From Emergomyces orientalis (taxonomy: Eukaryota; Ascomycota; Eurotiomycetes; Onygenales; Ajellomycetaceae), in assembly GCA_002110485.1 (NCBI GenBank), contig MOWL01000030.1, positions 1-64,000 of the forward strand: a stretch of DNA of 64,000 bases, written 5' to 3'. Below, in pieces: positions 1-10,683 of this stretch (within the stretch, counting starts at the first letter, position 1; every line of letters starts with the position of its first letter). A program made the translations under genes and the position numbers. The notes under the pieces are model-generated. The model had not been told where the DNA came from and made no database searches. It was given only the letters and a program-made list of their open reading frames with translations.

Positions 1-545
1 ATTCGGCGAAGATTGATTGTACGCAGAGCAGTGAGATTGCTCCTTTTTGATTGTGTGATTTGATATGTGATTGATTGCTTGTTCTTCTTCTATATTTGAA
101 TCTCCTACGTGTTCTTTTGTATTGCTATTTGGATAGCTCGTTGAATAGAATATTGTATACACGGCGAACTTACCAACCTCCTTACGATCCCGCTGCTCCT
201 GCCCACGTGCCGCCAAAAGCGCACAACCCTTATTCCACTTCATTGGCGTCCCTGGGAAGGCAATTCAAAATGGATGGGCAGGCGGTAGCTACGACTGATA
301 TGATTTCTCTCAACATTTTGTCTTTTCTGCTTTTGTTGAGCATTCTTTTCAATAGTGTTCATTTGTGGAAGCCTCTGATTGGCCGATATGGCCGATATCG
401 ACAGTGGATAATGAAGGATGCGAGCGAACGCCCCACTGATAAGCTCAATTTGAATACCCATACCCCTATTCAACAAATGAAAGAAGAGAGAAATGTTGAG
501 AAAAAGTGATAAGAAAAAGACCTTCAGCAAAAAGATCTAAAGTGG

Positions 546-2542
546 ATGTTGAAATTCCTTCTCTTTCTTGAGGATTTGAGATTTGAATATAAAAAGGATA
601 TTGATATTGATAGTATTGTTGAACTCTTTCTCTTATGTGAACAGAAGTCTTTTGTGCGTTCCTTTCTTTCTCAATATGTCTTCCAAGCATTCTCGGTCGG
701 ATTCTATTGCCCATCGTCAAACTCAGTCAGGAAAGGTCTCTGCAGCGCCCCGAAAATAGAAGTTAGCAAAGAGAAGACAGAAGCTAGCAAAGAAAAGATG
801 ACTACACCCACTACTACCTCGTCCGGTCAGCCGACTCCCAATAGTGGACTGCCATATCAACGTCTTGTCATGCCGATGCCGATTCCTGGAGCACCTGGAG
901 CCCCATTCTTTGATGGGAGAAACATTACTGCTTTTGTTGATCGATATGAGGCAATGTGCACCTTGCATTTCGTTGCAGGAATCGATGCTCTGGCGGTATT
1001 ACGGAACTATTGTACCATGGAACTGCAGGGCCATATCGATCAGCTTGTCTTGGATCATAAGACATGGGAAATGGTTAAAAAGCAGTTGCTTGCCGATTTC
1101 TGGCGCGAAGATGCTCACCAACAGATGTATAATCAATCTTACCTCCATGCATTGTGCAACAAAACCCATTCTACCAGCCAGGAGATCCTCGTCTACTGCC
1201 GTCAATTCCGCGCAGTTTGCGATGCCTCTCATTTGCAAGAATGAATTGCAACAATCTCTTGCTTGTATCTGGTTTCTTCAAGGACTTTCAGAAGGTATTC
1301 GTGAAAAAAGCTTTCCGCACTGCTGGATTTGATAAGGTTAGTCAATCTGGATGGGAACTGCCGAAGATCTGCGATGCTGTGTCTCAAATGCAGAAGACAA
1401 AGGAAGAGATTGCACGAGTTCTGGCACCTGATGTTTTCCCCAACTCTATTCCATCGATGCAGCCGTCTGCTCAGCCCGTGTTTAATCCGCCCACATTGAA
1501 TGTGCCTGTGCCGACCGCTTCGGCGATGCCTGCTCCGGATGCGAAAACACAGAATCCGAGTGATAACATTCTTGAGAACCTTGTCAACCGAATGGACGCG
1601 TTATCTCTGGCGATCGCTGGCATTCAAAACCAGGGAAACATGCAGCAAAATGTGACTGCTCCAAAGGTTCTTCTTACTCGAGGACGTGATCCTGCATTGG
1701 ATTTGCCAAATGTGTCTTACTATGGAACTCAACGTGGACCTGGAGGCCCGTCTCGATCTCGATCTGGAAGCTTTGTTCAATACGATCGACCGCCGATGTC
1801 ATGCTGGGGTTGCGGAGATTCAAACCATATGCTTCCAAATTGCTTAGCAATCGGCCGGCTCATCGATCAGGGCAAGATTCATCGGAATATGATTGGAGAA
1901 TACTATGAGGGTAATGTGATGAGAAAAGGCCCGAAGATTGCTGTCAACCGACTTGAGCCCCATATTGTTACAATTGAACGACTTTTGAAGCAAATGGCTG
2001 CACCGCCGACTGTCCCAACCGCGGATAAACTTCGGAATGATGGTAGTATCCGGGTATTTCCTGACGGATCCCCGATGCCATCGGTGAATGCCGTAAGCAT
2101 ATGTGATATTGGATTTGATAGTGGCCCTGAGGAAGGTGATATGACCGATAGTGAGATGGAGGAGATTGTTAGTGTAATGGCTGCTTCCACTTCTACTGAG
2201 AAGGATAAGGCCTCTTCTATGAATAAAAATCAAGCAACGCTTTCCGGACGAATTGAGAAGGAGAAGAGACTGCCAACAACACATTCTCGGCGCAATGGCA
2301 GGTATTCAGATGGGAAATCAGTTTCTTTTGCTCAAGATGTGATCTCTGCTTCACAGGAAGATGATGAGGATGATAATTCTCAACCTCTCCATGATGAACA
2401 GCTTCAGGGCGGAAGTCCAAAGCTCGGAGACGGTGGAATTGTCCCAGATTCAGAAAATGGCAGATGCTCCGCAGATTCAGAAGAAAACTGTTCTCTGCAG
2501 GCCTCGGAAACTCAAAGGGCCAAAGCTTTTCTGCAGAAATGA
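546..2542 (+). pseudogene. Gypsy-1 gag polyprotein, frameshifted
   Basis: The capsid-like part reads from 546 (or the internal ATG at 798) to about 1215. It then continues in a second frame to about 1310 and in a third frame to 2542, so two small indels separate the pieces. The joined reading has a retrotransposon capsid-like helical region (CRQF, WFLQG) and one CCHC zinc knuckle near 1797-1830 (C-W-G-C-G then H and C). An acidic, low-complexity tail follows. It would make the particle protein of the element. In its present form it cannot give one product without frameshifting. Confidence 0.8.
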
Positions 2543-2630
2543 AGAATAAAGACAATATGGCGATCGCGACGCGGCGAATATTTGAGAAGATCATGCGCCA
2601 AGAAATCGCGGAATTCAGATTAAAGATCTC

Positions 2631-3236
2631 ATGGCATGCTCCACCCAACTCCAGCACATGTTCTTTCAAAATCTTCCCATCGAAGTTCAACAGCATATGA
2701 TTCGGGATGATGCAGCCACCGTTGCCCTGGTTCAACCTGGCACTTCTGTTGCTGAGTATAATCCTCGTTGGAATCTCGTTTCGGTTGGACACATCAAGTT
2801 CACTGTCGGAATTGGAAAGGGGGAAACTGAGGCGATATTTGATGGAGGTGCGGAAATTAACTGTCTTGTTGAAAGAACTGCGTTAGATCTCGGTCTCATC
2901 ATTCAAAGGGATGCTGTCAAACCTATTCTTGGAGCTGGGGGTCAGCAGAGTGGTGTCATTGGAATCTGCAAGGATGTTCCTGTTCGCCTTGGATCTGTTA
3001 TGGTGCCTCAGACATTCTTCATCATGGAACGCGGTTCTCATGATTGCATTCTCGGCCGACCATATGAAAACGCGACGCGTTTGGCAAGAACTACAGATAA
3101 CAAAGGCGGTGTTCTTGTTCACGTTTTTGATCCGAAGGATGAGAAGAATCAGGTGTCTTTTCTTGGTTATTCTCCCGGCGACCATGGAGATCGAAAGTTA
3201 GATGATCTTCGTGGCAAAGTGCAGACTTTAAACTAG
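2631..3236 (+). pseudogene. Gypsy-1 aspartic protease segment
   Basis: This reading frame carries a retropepsin-like core: a beta-rich stretch, then F-D-G-G-A-E-I-N, where the usual active-site triad is D-S/T-G, and later a C-I-L-G-R-P flap-proximal motif typical of Gypsy proteases. The Ser/Thr after the catalytic Asp is replaced by Gly, which would be expected to weaken activity. The segment lies between gag and reverse transcriptase as in other Ty3-like elements. It is out of frame with the end of gag, and its own stop precedes the RT frame. Confidence 0.7.
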
Positions 3237-3238
3237 AT

Positions 3239-6200
3239 ATGCTGAGTCCGATTGATCTTTGCGATGTTGAATGTGGTGGGCAAAGAAATGATATCAGATT
3301 CAGCGATCGCGATGTGGATAGCGGGGCAAATATTCTGCCGTGTTTTGAAAGCGGTGTGGGTGCGTCAGCCAATCAGACTTTTGGCGGCCCCGGGCCGCCA
3401 AAAGATTCAGCCAATCAGAGAACGCCGCCCCAAAACGCCCGAGAACCTCACAGGTTTTTCCCCGCCATCCTACATCAACAATTTTACCCGTCTACACATT
3501 CATCTTTTCCTTTCTCTAATTATTCAATATCCGAATCACGCCGTGTTCGTGGTGTGCAGCTTCATGATTTGTCTTTATATGCTTCTTCACGATCTTCTCC
3601 TCGATCGCGCGGTCCAGTCGTTGCGACATTATACAAGCGAAAAGCCGATAAGATTCAACCTCTCGATGTGCCAACTACAGGTGGCGGGATTCCCGGCGGA
3701 ACAGATAAGTGGAGAGAAATTCGCCAACAATGGTTCAAAGACAATGTGATTCCGGAGCAGGATCCGCCTTCGCCCTACGATCATTTCATTACACCCCGTT
3801 TCTCCGATTGCCCGCGAGGTTCGCGACTCACAGAGGAAAGGATCAAGAATCTGCGGATCGGATCGATGCTCACCCCACAGGAACGCGAACTTTTGATTGA
3901 GATTCTGCTTAGAAGAGAAAAAGCCCTCGCGTGGAGTTTTAAGGATTGCGGAACGCTTGCAAAAGAAGTCTCTCCACCTGTCAAGATTCGCGTTGCTCCG
4001 CATAAAGCATGGCAAGCGGCAGGATTTCCTATTCCTCGAAAGCTCGTCCCTACAATCATCAATATGCTTCGCGAACGCGTTGATTCTGGAGTTTATGAAC
4101 ATTGCCATGGTCCGTATCGAAATAAGTGGTTCCTCGTCAAGAAGAAAGAAGCTGGGAAATATCGCATTGTCAACGCGTGCATGGACATGAACGCTGTCAC
4201 TATTCGCGATGCGTATATTCCACCTAGTGCGGACGCGTTTGCTGAGGATTTCGCGGGAATGAAGATAACGAGCATGATGGATTTTCTTTTCTGGATATGA
4301 TCAAGTTCCTTTACACGAAGACAGCCGAGATATGACAGCTTTCCTTACCCCGATCGGGTTGCTTCGTCAGACAGCACTGCCACAAGGCGCGACGAATTCT
4401 ATTGCGCAGTTCTGCCGAATCATGGCACGCATTCTTCGATCGAACATACCGCATCAAGCAGACAATTTTATGGATGATATTGGTGTGAAAGGCCCGCGGA
4501 CGCGTTACAATGATGAAGAAGTGATGCCAGGTATTCGGAAATTTGTCCTGGAGCATCTGCAAAACTTAGATGCCACCCTCATCAGCATAGAACTCGCGGA
4601 CACGTGTATCCAGGTTGGAAAGTCAGAATTCGCCTGCTCCGGTATGGTTCTAGTCGGATATGTTGTGGATGCTGACGGCAGGCGCCCCGAAGCTGCGAAA
4701 ATCGTCAAAATCGTTGAGTGGCCGGATCCGACAGATGTCACGGGTGCCCGAGCTTTCTTAGGTGTTTGCGTTTACTATGGAATATGGATTCCGAATTTCG
4801 CTATCATTTCTATACCTATCTATATTCTATTCAAGAAGAACATTCCTTTTACCTGGGGTCTTGAACAAGTGAATGCAATGGCAATTTTGAAGAATGCCCT
4901 GACAACTGCCCCTGCACTTTGCTGCATTGATTATTCTGAAGATGCCGGTGATATCGTGATGGCCACGGATGCCTGTCTTGAAGGATGGGGTGGAACGCTC
5001 AGCCAACGGGATAAATTGAATGGAAAGCTACACCCTTGCCGATATGAGAGCGGAATCTGGAGCCCCGCCGAAGCAAAATATGATGCAGGAAAGCGAGAAT
5101 GCCGCGCTGTGCTCAAGATGCTAAAGAAATGCCGTTATTACCTGTATGGCGTTCACTTTATTCTGGAAACCGACGCGAAGACTCTAGTGGCACAGCTCAA
5201 TCGATCTGCCACTGACCTGCCTGGTGCTCTCGTTACTGGCTGGCTTGCCTGGATTCGGATGTTTGATTTCGAAGTTCGACATGTGCCTGGTCGGAAGCAT
5301 ACTGCTGCAGATGGGCTATCTCGTCGACCTCCTGCTGAGGGTGAGGTTCCTGAGGATCAAGATATCGATGATTTCATAGATGCAGAACTCAACTATATTA
5401 GTGTTGCATCTTTGACGGTTCCTGATTTCGATGTCAGCGGCGTGGATGCTTCCGAGTCATCGGGTGTGCGTGTTCTTTCGCCTGATTATTCTGATCGCAG
5501 CGAATCAATTGCGAGGTTTCTCACCACCATGAAGCGGCCGGATGATATACCACGTTCCGTCTTTTCTAAATGGCGCAAGCATGCACTTCGATATATCGTC
5601 CAAGGTCAACATCTATTCCGACGATCAGGCAAGGGAATTCCTCTGAGACGCGTGGTTGATAACTCATCTGAGCAAAAGGATATCGTTGCTCGGATGCATG
5701 ATGAATCTGGTCATAAGGGCCGCGAGGCCACAAACCACAAGATCACGCAGCGATATTGGTGGGAAGGTATCTGGAAAGCCGTCAAGAATTATTGCAAAAG
5801 CTGCACAGTGTGCCAGCTGAGGGATGGCGCTCGCTTGGAAGAACCACTATATCCAACAAGCCGCAATTATCTATGGGACAAGTGGTGTATTGATGTTGTC
5901 AAGTTTCCGAAGAACTGAGGCAAGTGATGTGCTGTTATTGCTCATAATAATCTCACTGGCTGGGTGGAAGGCCGCCCTCTCGCTCATGGAACAGCTGAGA
6001 ATGTGGCGCAATTCATCTATGAGAATATCATTTGTCAACACAGCTGCTTTCAGAAATTAGTGTGTGATGATGAGCTGAAGAATTAAAAATGAACTAAGAT
6101 TCTCATCATTAAATATCATGTTAATCAAATAACCATCTCACCATACAATGCGAAGGCTAATGGCATGGTCGAACGCGGTCACCGCCCGATATCCGATGCA

Positions 6201-6407
6201 CTTTCAAAGCTAGCTGCAGATGGAAGAAGCTGGGTTAATCATTTCCATTCTGTGCTATGGGCAGATTGTGTCACCATTTGGCAATCTACTGGTGAAACCC
6301 CGTTCCGCCTGCAATATGGCTACGATGCTATCCTTCCAATAGAGCTTTATGTTCCAACTTGGCAAACACTTCCCTGGCAGACAGTGCAATTCTGTGCTGA
6401 TTTGATA
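3239..6407 (+). pseudogene. Gypsy-1 pol: reverse transcriptase, RNase H, integrase
   Basis: The first frame (3239-4300) gives an RT connection region and the start of the palm. A one-base T gain near 4290 shifts it to the second frame (4332-5918). That frame has the catalytic F-M-D-D, the RNase H start A-T-D-A-C near 4965, and the integrase zinc region H-x3-H and C-x2-C near 5700-5815. The integrase core then continues in broken frames to about 6400, where the LINE T tract ends it. The part from 3239 to about 3600 does not look like pol. It holds a hairpin between direct repeats and may be inserted or regulatory DNA. Confidence 0.85.
3365..3419. repeat. Perfect hairpin between 13-base direct repeats
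   Basis: Two copies of TCAGCCAATCAGA (3365-3377 and 3407-3419) flank a perfect inverted repeat at 3379-3403: arm TTTTGGCGGCCC, one centre base, then its exact reverse complement. The structure sits between the protease and RT coding segments of Gypsy-1. The direct repeats contain CCAAT. Confidence 0.85.
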
Positions 6408-7768
6408 TTTTTTTTTTTTTTTTTTTTTCTTCCATTAAGGCATATGCAATCAGTGATTATGATGCCCACCTAGTATTACTAGGATTTATCATGTAAACTA
6501 TATCTAAATACATGTAACTTCTTGTCACTTGCCATTACAGTAATTCCAGCCCAGAATAAGAGACACATTCAAAAATAAAAAATGATACAATTTAATACTA
6601 AGACATTTTTTTAAAAATAAACTCAAAGTTGAAGATAATACAAAGAAAATTAAAAGAATGAACTAACATAGAAAATTTCTCAAAGAATATTTATAATAAA
6701 TTGATTTAAATTATATTTATTATATATCTAGTTGTTGTTTTTTTCTTGTTGCAATATCTGTTTCTATGATATAATTTATTAAATATTTGATATCTGTTTC
6801 AGTTTGAAACAGAAATCTCATATTTATTTAATCTATATCATATTTTCTTTTCAAATCATTTCTAATAACAGAGTTTTTTAAGCAATTTATCAATAAATGT
6901 TCTGAATCTTTCAAATAATTATATATATCACAGTTTTGAGGTCTCTCAATTCCAAATTTCTTAAAATAGAAGTCAAAGTATCCATGATCAAGCTTCAATT
7001 GAATTATTGAAGAAAAGATTTTCTTTTTGCATTTAATAGAGCATGCTTTTCACTTTGGTTTTGTTTCAAAAACCAAGTATTTGATACTTAGTTTTTGTTT
7101 TTGAGTTTCTCAATTTAAATTTCAATCTTTTAAGCATTTCTCTTTTACTTTTCTTTTTATAAATGTTCAAGATATTTTCTGTTTTTTCACTAACTCAATT
7201 TCTGTGCTCTTTTTTGCAGCTTCATCAGCTAGTTCATTTCCTTTTATATTCATATGAGCTGGGACCCAGTGCAAATGAATTTGTATATCTTTTAATTTTC
7301 TTATTCTTTTAATCAATTGATATACAGTTTCAATATGTATTTAATTTTCTTGAATCTTGTTTTTTTGAAATCTTTTCAAAGCTGCTTGACTGTCTGAATA
7401 AATTCATATCTCATTGATATCTGAATTTCTTGTCAATTGACTCATTGTCATTTTAAATGCTTGCATTATTGCATATACTTCTGCATCAAATACTTCCATT
7501 TCTTGACCCAGATTTCATGAATTGATGAAGTATATATCTTTGTTTCTTGTATATACTATGCCAGCTCCCAGATTATTTGAAGTATCATTTTTTGATTCAT
7601 CAGTATAGATAATCAGAGCATAATTTATAATTTCAAGCTGCTTTAAATGTCTTTCTTGCTCATTTTCTTTAGATAATTCACTAATATCTATATCAATCAA
7701 TGAATTCAGAGACTTTTTCCATGGATATAGTTGTTCAAAATCTAATTCTTCCACATTTAAATGAGGAA
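6408..7768 (-). mobile_element. LINE subfamily A, 5'-truncated copy (A-2)
   Basis: The T run at 6408-6428 is the reversed poly(A) tail. The rest is the reverse complement of the 3' part of the copy at 18679-20800, including the shared 3' UTR and a C-terminal RNase H domain with a W-V-P-A-H motif, D-S-Q-A-A-L and a Cys/His end region. The insertion interrupts Gypsy-1 integrase. The copy stops at about 7768, where it abuts subfamily B sequence head to head. In-frame TGA codons sit at tryptophan positions. One of them (K-P-K-[W]-K, near 7050) is TGG in the sister copy. Confidence 0.85.
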
Positions 7769-8940
7769 GTACATCAGATTCATGAAATATTGGAAATGAA
7801 TGTGAAGTATTTGATGCTGAATTATATGCTATTATGAAAGCTTTTAAACTGATAGAAATAAAAGCTTCAAAAAGAAAAGATATGAAAGAAGCATGAATTT
7901 TTTCAGATAGTCAAGCAGCTTTGAAAAGAATTCAATTAAAATATAAGACAAAGATATATCTGAGCTGGGTTCCTGCTCATATAAATATACATGGAAATGA
8001 GCTTGCTGATGAAGCAGCAAAGAAAGGAACAGAACTAAATATTGTAAGTTCAAAAATAGTTTCATGGTCTTTTATTAAAAGAAAGATAAAAGAGAATTGC
8101 TTAGAAAAATGGCATAAAATATGGAAAAAACAAAGAAAAAGTCCTCACTATCTTAGATTTGAAACTAAACCTAAATGAAAATCATGCTCTATTAAGTGCA
8201 AGAAGAAGCTTTTCTCCTCAATCATTCAATTGAAATTAGATCATGACTATTTCAAATCTTATTTGAAAAGAATATCTGATATTGAAAGTGAAAATTGTGA
8301 ATATTGTGACTCTCTTGAAGATCCAGAACATATTTTAATGAATTGCTCATTAAATCAAGAACTTAGAGCTGAACTGAGATATAAATATAAGCTGAGAGAA
8401 ATGAATATGAAACTACTATTTTCAACTGAAATAGACAGTCAATATTTAATTGATTTTCTCAATGAAACTCAAATAGCTACTAGAAATCAATTCTATTTCA
8501 AAGATGAAAATATAAATGAATGAGAATCTGAAATATTCTTTATAAAAACTGCTAGATATTATATAATATCTCACTATTTCTTTTGTGTTAGAGTCTGTCT
8601 TTTATTTTCTTTGTATTCATGTCATGAGTTATTTTGTCTATCATTAATTTATTTTCTTTGTAATCACTTGAAAATTATATGAAAAAAAGAGAATATAAAT
8701 AATCTTCAAAAATATTTATAAATAAATATAAAAAAAAAAGAAAAATCAATTTGCTGACTATTCTGGGCTGGAATTCAAGTATTGCAAGTGCTATTTGTTT
8801 GAAGAAAAAATGTATATTAATTAGTTTTAAAGTTAGAAAAATCCTGAGACTCTTTGAGTCTCAGATAGATATCATAGTCCCTGACTGCATATATCTATAA
8901 TGGAAGAATAATAATAATAATAATATATATATATTATTAT
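7769..8940 (+). mobile_element. LINE subfamily B, 5'-truncated copy (B-2)
   Basis: Starting inside the RNase H domain (E-V-F-D-A-E-L-Y-A), this copy runs through W-V-P-A-H, a Cys-rich tail and a 3' UTR to an (AAT)n tail at about 8906-8930. It is close to identical to the minus-strand copy at 14.5-16.9 kb over the shared part. It lacks about 70 bases between D-S-Q-A-A-L-K-R and the next shared block near 7930. Two TGA codons (7894, 8176) stand where the other copy has TGG. Confidence 0.85.
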
Positions 8941-9200
8941 ATAAGAAAATAGTACAGATTTAGTCTGTTGATTCTTCATTTGCATACTCATCTGTGTGAC
9001 TTAATAAATTATATTTATTAAGAGCTATCTAGTAAAATATATGAGATTAATTTGAATAGAAAAGGAAATCTATTCAGTATTAATTCATATCGATATTTCA
9101 GGAATACAATCTTGATTTGAGGTGGGGCCTATTTCAAGCAGAAATTTTGAGAAGCTTTTTAAATTGAAAAAGAGAAATCAAACACTTCAATTTTTCATAT
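8941..9200. other. AT-rich spacer between LINE copies
   Basis: No reading frame or recognisable element end was found. The bases after the (AAT)n tail of B-2 do not match the Gypsy-1 flank at 6400, so the far side of that original insertion has been lost or moved. The stretch near 9200 is taken as the approximate 5' UTR of LINE C. Confidence 0.4.
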
Positions 9201-9285
9201 AAAACTTGAAAAACAATTAAACACGCGGGAAAAACACTATTAAGAATAGAAAGAGAGCATCAGGCATTCTTTACACATCATTATA

Positions 9286-10683
9286 ATGGCATTGGATGTG
9301 GGGGAGGTGGTTATGGTGGAAGATGGCATGCGCGAGGCTCGACGCGTGCCGGAGACGAAAAACTCTGCGACACAGAAAACAAAGACAAACAGCTTAACAA
9401 CAGCAATTCAAACACTAGCTGTGATCCTTGAAGAGGGAGAGAAGAATGAGAAAGTGAATAACAAAGATAAAGAGTATTTACAGAAGATATTGAAAGCAGT
9501 GTGAGGAGTGAAGATGGAACTGTGTGACCAGCTTCTGAAGAGAATGAAACGCGCAATTGACACATCAAAACAGCAGAAATTGTGAGACAAGCTCAACAGA
9601 GCACTCTCATGGGCAGCAATAGCAGTCAGAGGGGAGACAACAGTTAAAACCATACCAACCAGAACACTGCGAGAGGTAGTCATTACTCAACAAAGCTGCA
9701 ATGCTATGCCAGAGACAGAACGCACACCAGAAATGATTGTTAAACGAGCGAATGAGGCCATCAAAGAGATAATCAAGAGCAAAGTGATGACAGCAAGGCA
9801 CATGCCAAGCGGAGACGTGATTTTGATGATGGACACACAGGACATCAAGGCAGAGCTCGCAGCAGATGATAGCTGGACGCGTGAATGGGGAGACAAAGCG
9901 CGCATGAAGCGGGAGATGTATGCAGTACTAGTCAAAGATGCTCCTATGAAAGCCATTGACTGGAGCAGCTCTGAGTACGCCATTGAGAGCATCTACAAGC
10001 AGAATACAGCACTACACTGCAAGACACTGATACACAAGGTGGACAAAATGATGATTAGACAACAGAAATCACATGGCAGTATAATCATCAATGTTGCTGC
10101 ACCTCACCAGGCCAATGCACTGGTGGACAATGGACTCGTTCTAGGCAATGAATATTGCACAGTTGAAATATTTCACAGAGAGGCCAGGGTCACACGATGC
10201 TACAAGTGTCAACAGTATGGACATATAGCTCGCTTCTGCAGAAGAGAGGAAACCTGTGGTCACTGTGCACAAAAAGATCATGATGACAAGGCCTGCAAAG
10301 GAGCAGCAGAAGGCAGCAGACCCAAGTGCAGTAACTGTGGTGATAGTCATGCAGCATGGCACTCAAACTGCCCAGAGAGAAGACTGAAAGCCAAAAGTGC
10401 TAAAGAGACACTGATTGAACACTTCAAGCGCTTCAATATAAGAGCACCAGATGCAGATGGATTTAGCTTTCCACGCAAACAGAACAGGCCTCTGAATGAG
10501 GACTTCATAGAACCCCCACAAAGAGCAGGAAGACCAATGAATGTATCAAGAGCAGGAGCACAACAATGAGGAGCTATGACAAGCTTCATTCAAGCAGCAA
10601 GTGGTCCAGTAACACTGGAGACATCAACACAGAACAGCAGCTCGCAGAATAATCACATGAATGAATCATGAAGAACAGACTAG
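9286..10683 (+). CDS. LINE C ORF1, gag-like nucleic-acid-binding protein (open only if TGA = Trp)
   Basis: With TGA at 9502, 9583, 10567 and 10669 read as Trp, one frame of 465 codons runs from the ATG at 9286 to TAG at 10681. Under the standard code the main uninterrupted part is 9706-10569. The C-terminal half has three CCHC zinc knuckles (C-Y-K-C...H...C near 10197, C-G-H-C near 10255, C-S-N-C near 10327), typical of ORF1 proteins that coat LINE RNA. The stop overlaps the ORF2 start by 16 bases, a common LINE arrangement. The alternative is that it is a pseudogene with four nonsense mutations. Confidence 0.55.

Larger units (their letters stand above)
1..6407 (+). mobile_element. Ty3/Gypsy LTR retrotransposon (Gypsy-1), decayed and 3'-interrupted
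   Basis: Gag, protease, reverse transcriptase, RNase H and integrase follow one another in Gypsy order on the plus strand. The left end runs off the window, so no 5' LTR is identified. Several frameshifts break the coding region (about 1215-1320, about 2545-2630, about 4290, after 5918). The integrase core runs into a T tract at 6408, which is the reversed poly(A) tail of a LINE, and no continuation of the element is seen on the far side of the insertions. Base composition is far less AT-rich than the LINEs that cut it. The family differs from Gypsy-2 at 16.9-22.1 kb. Confidence 0.9.
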
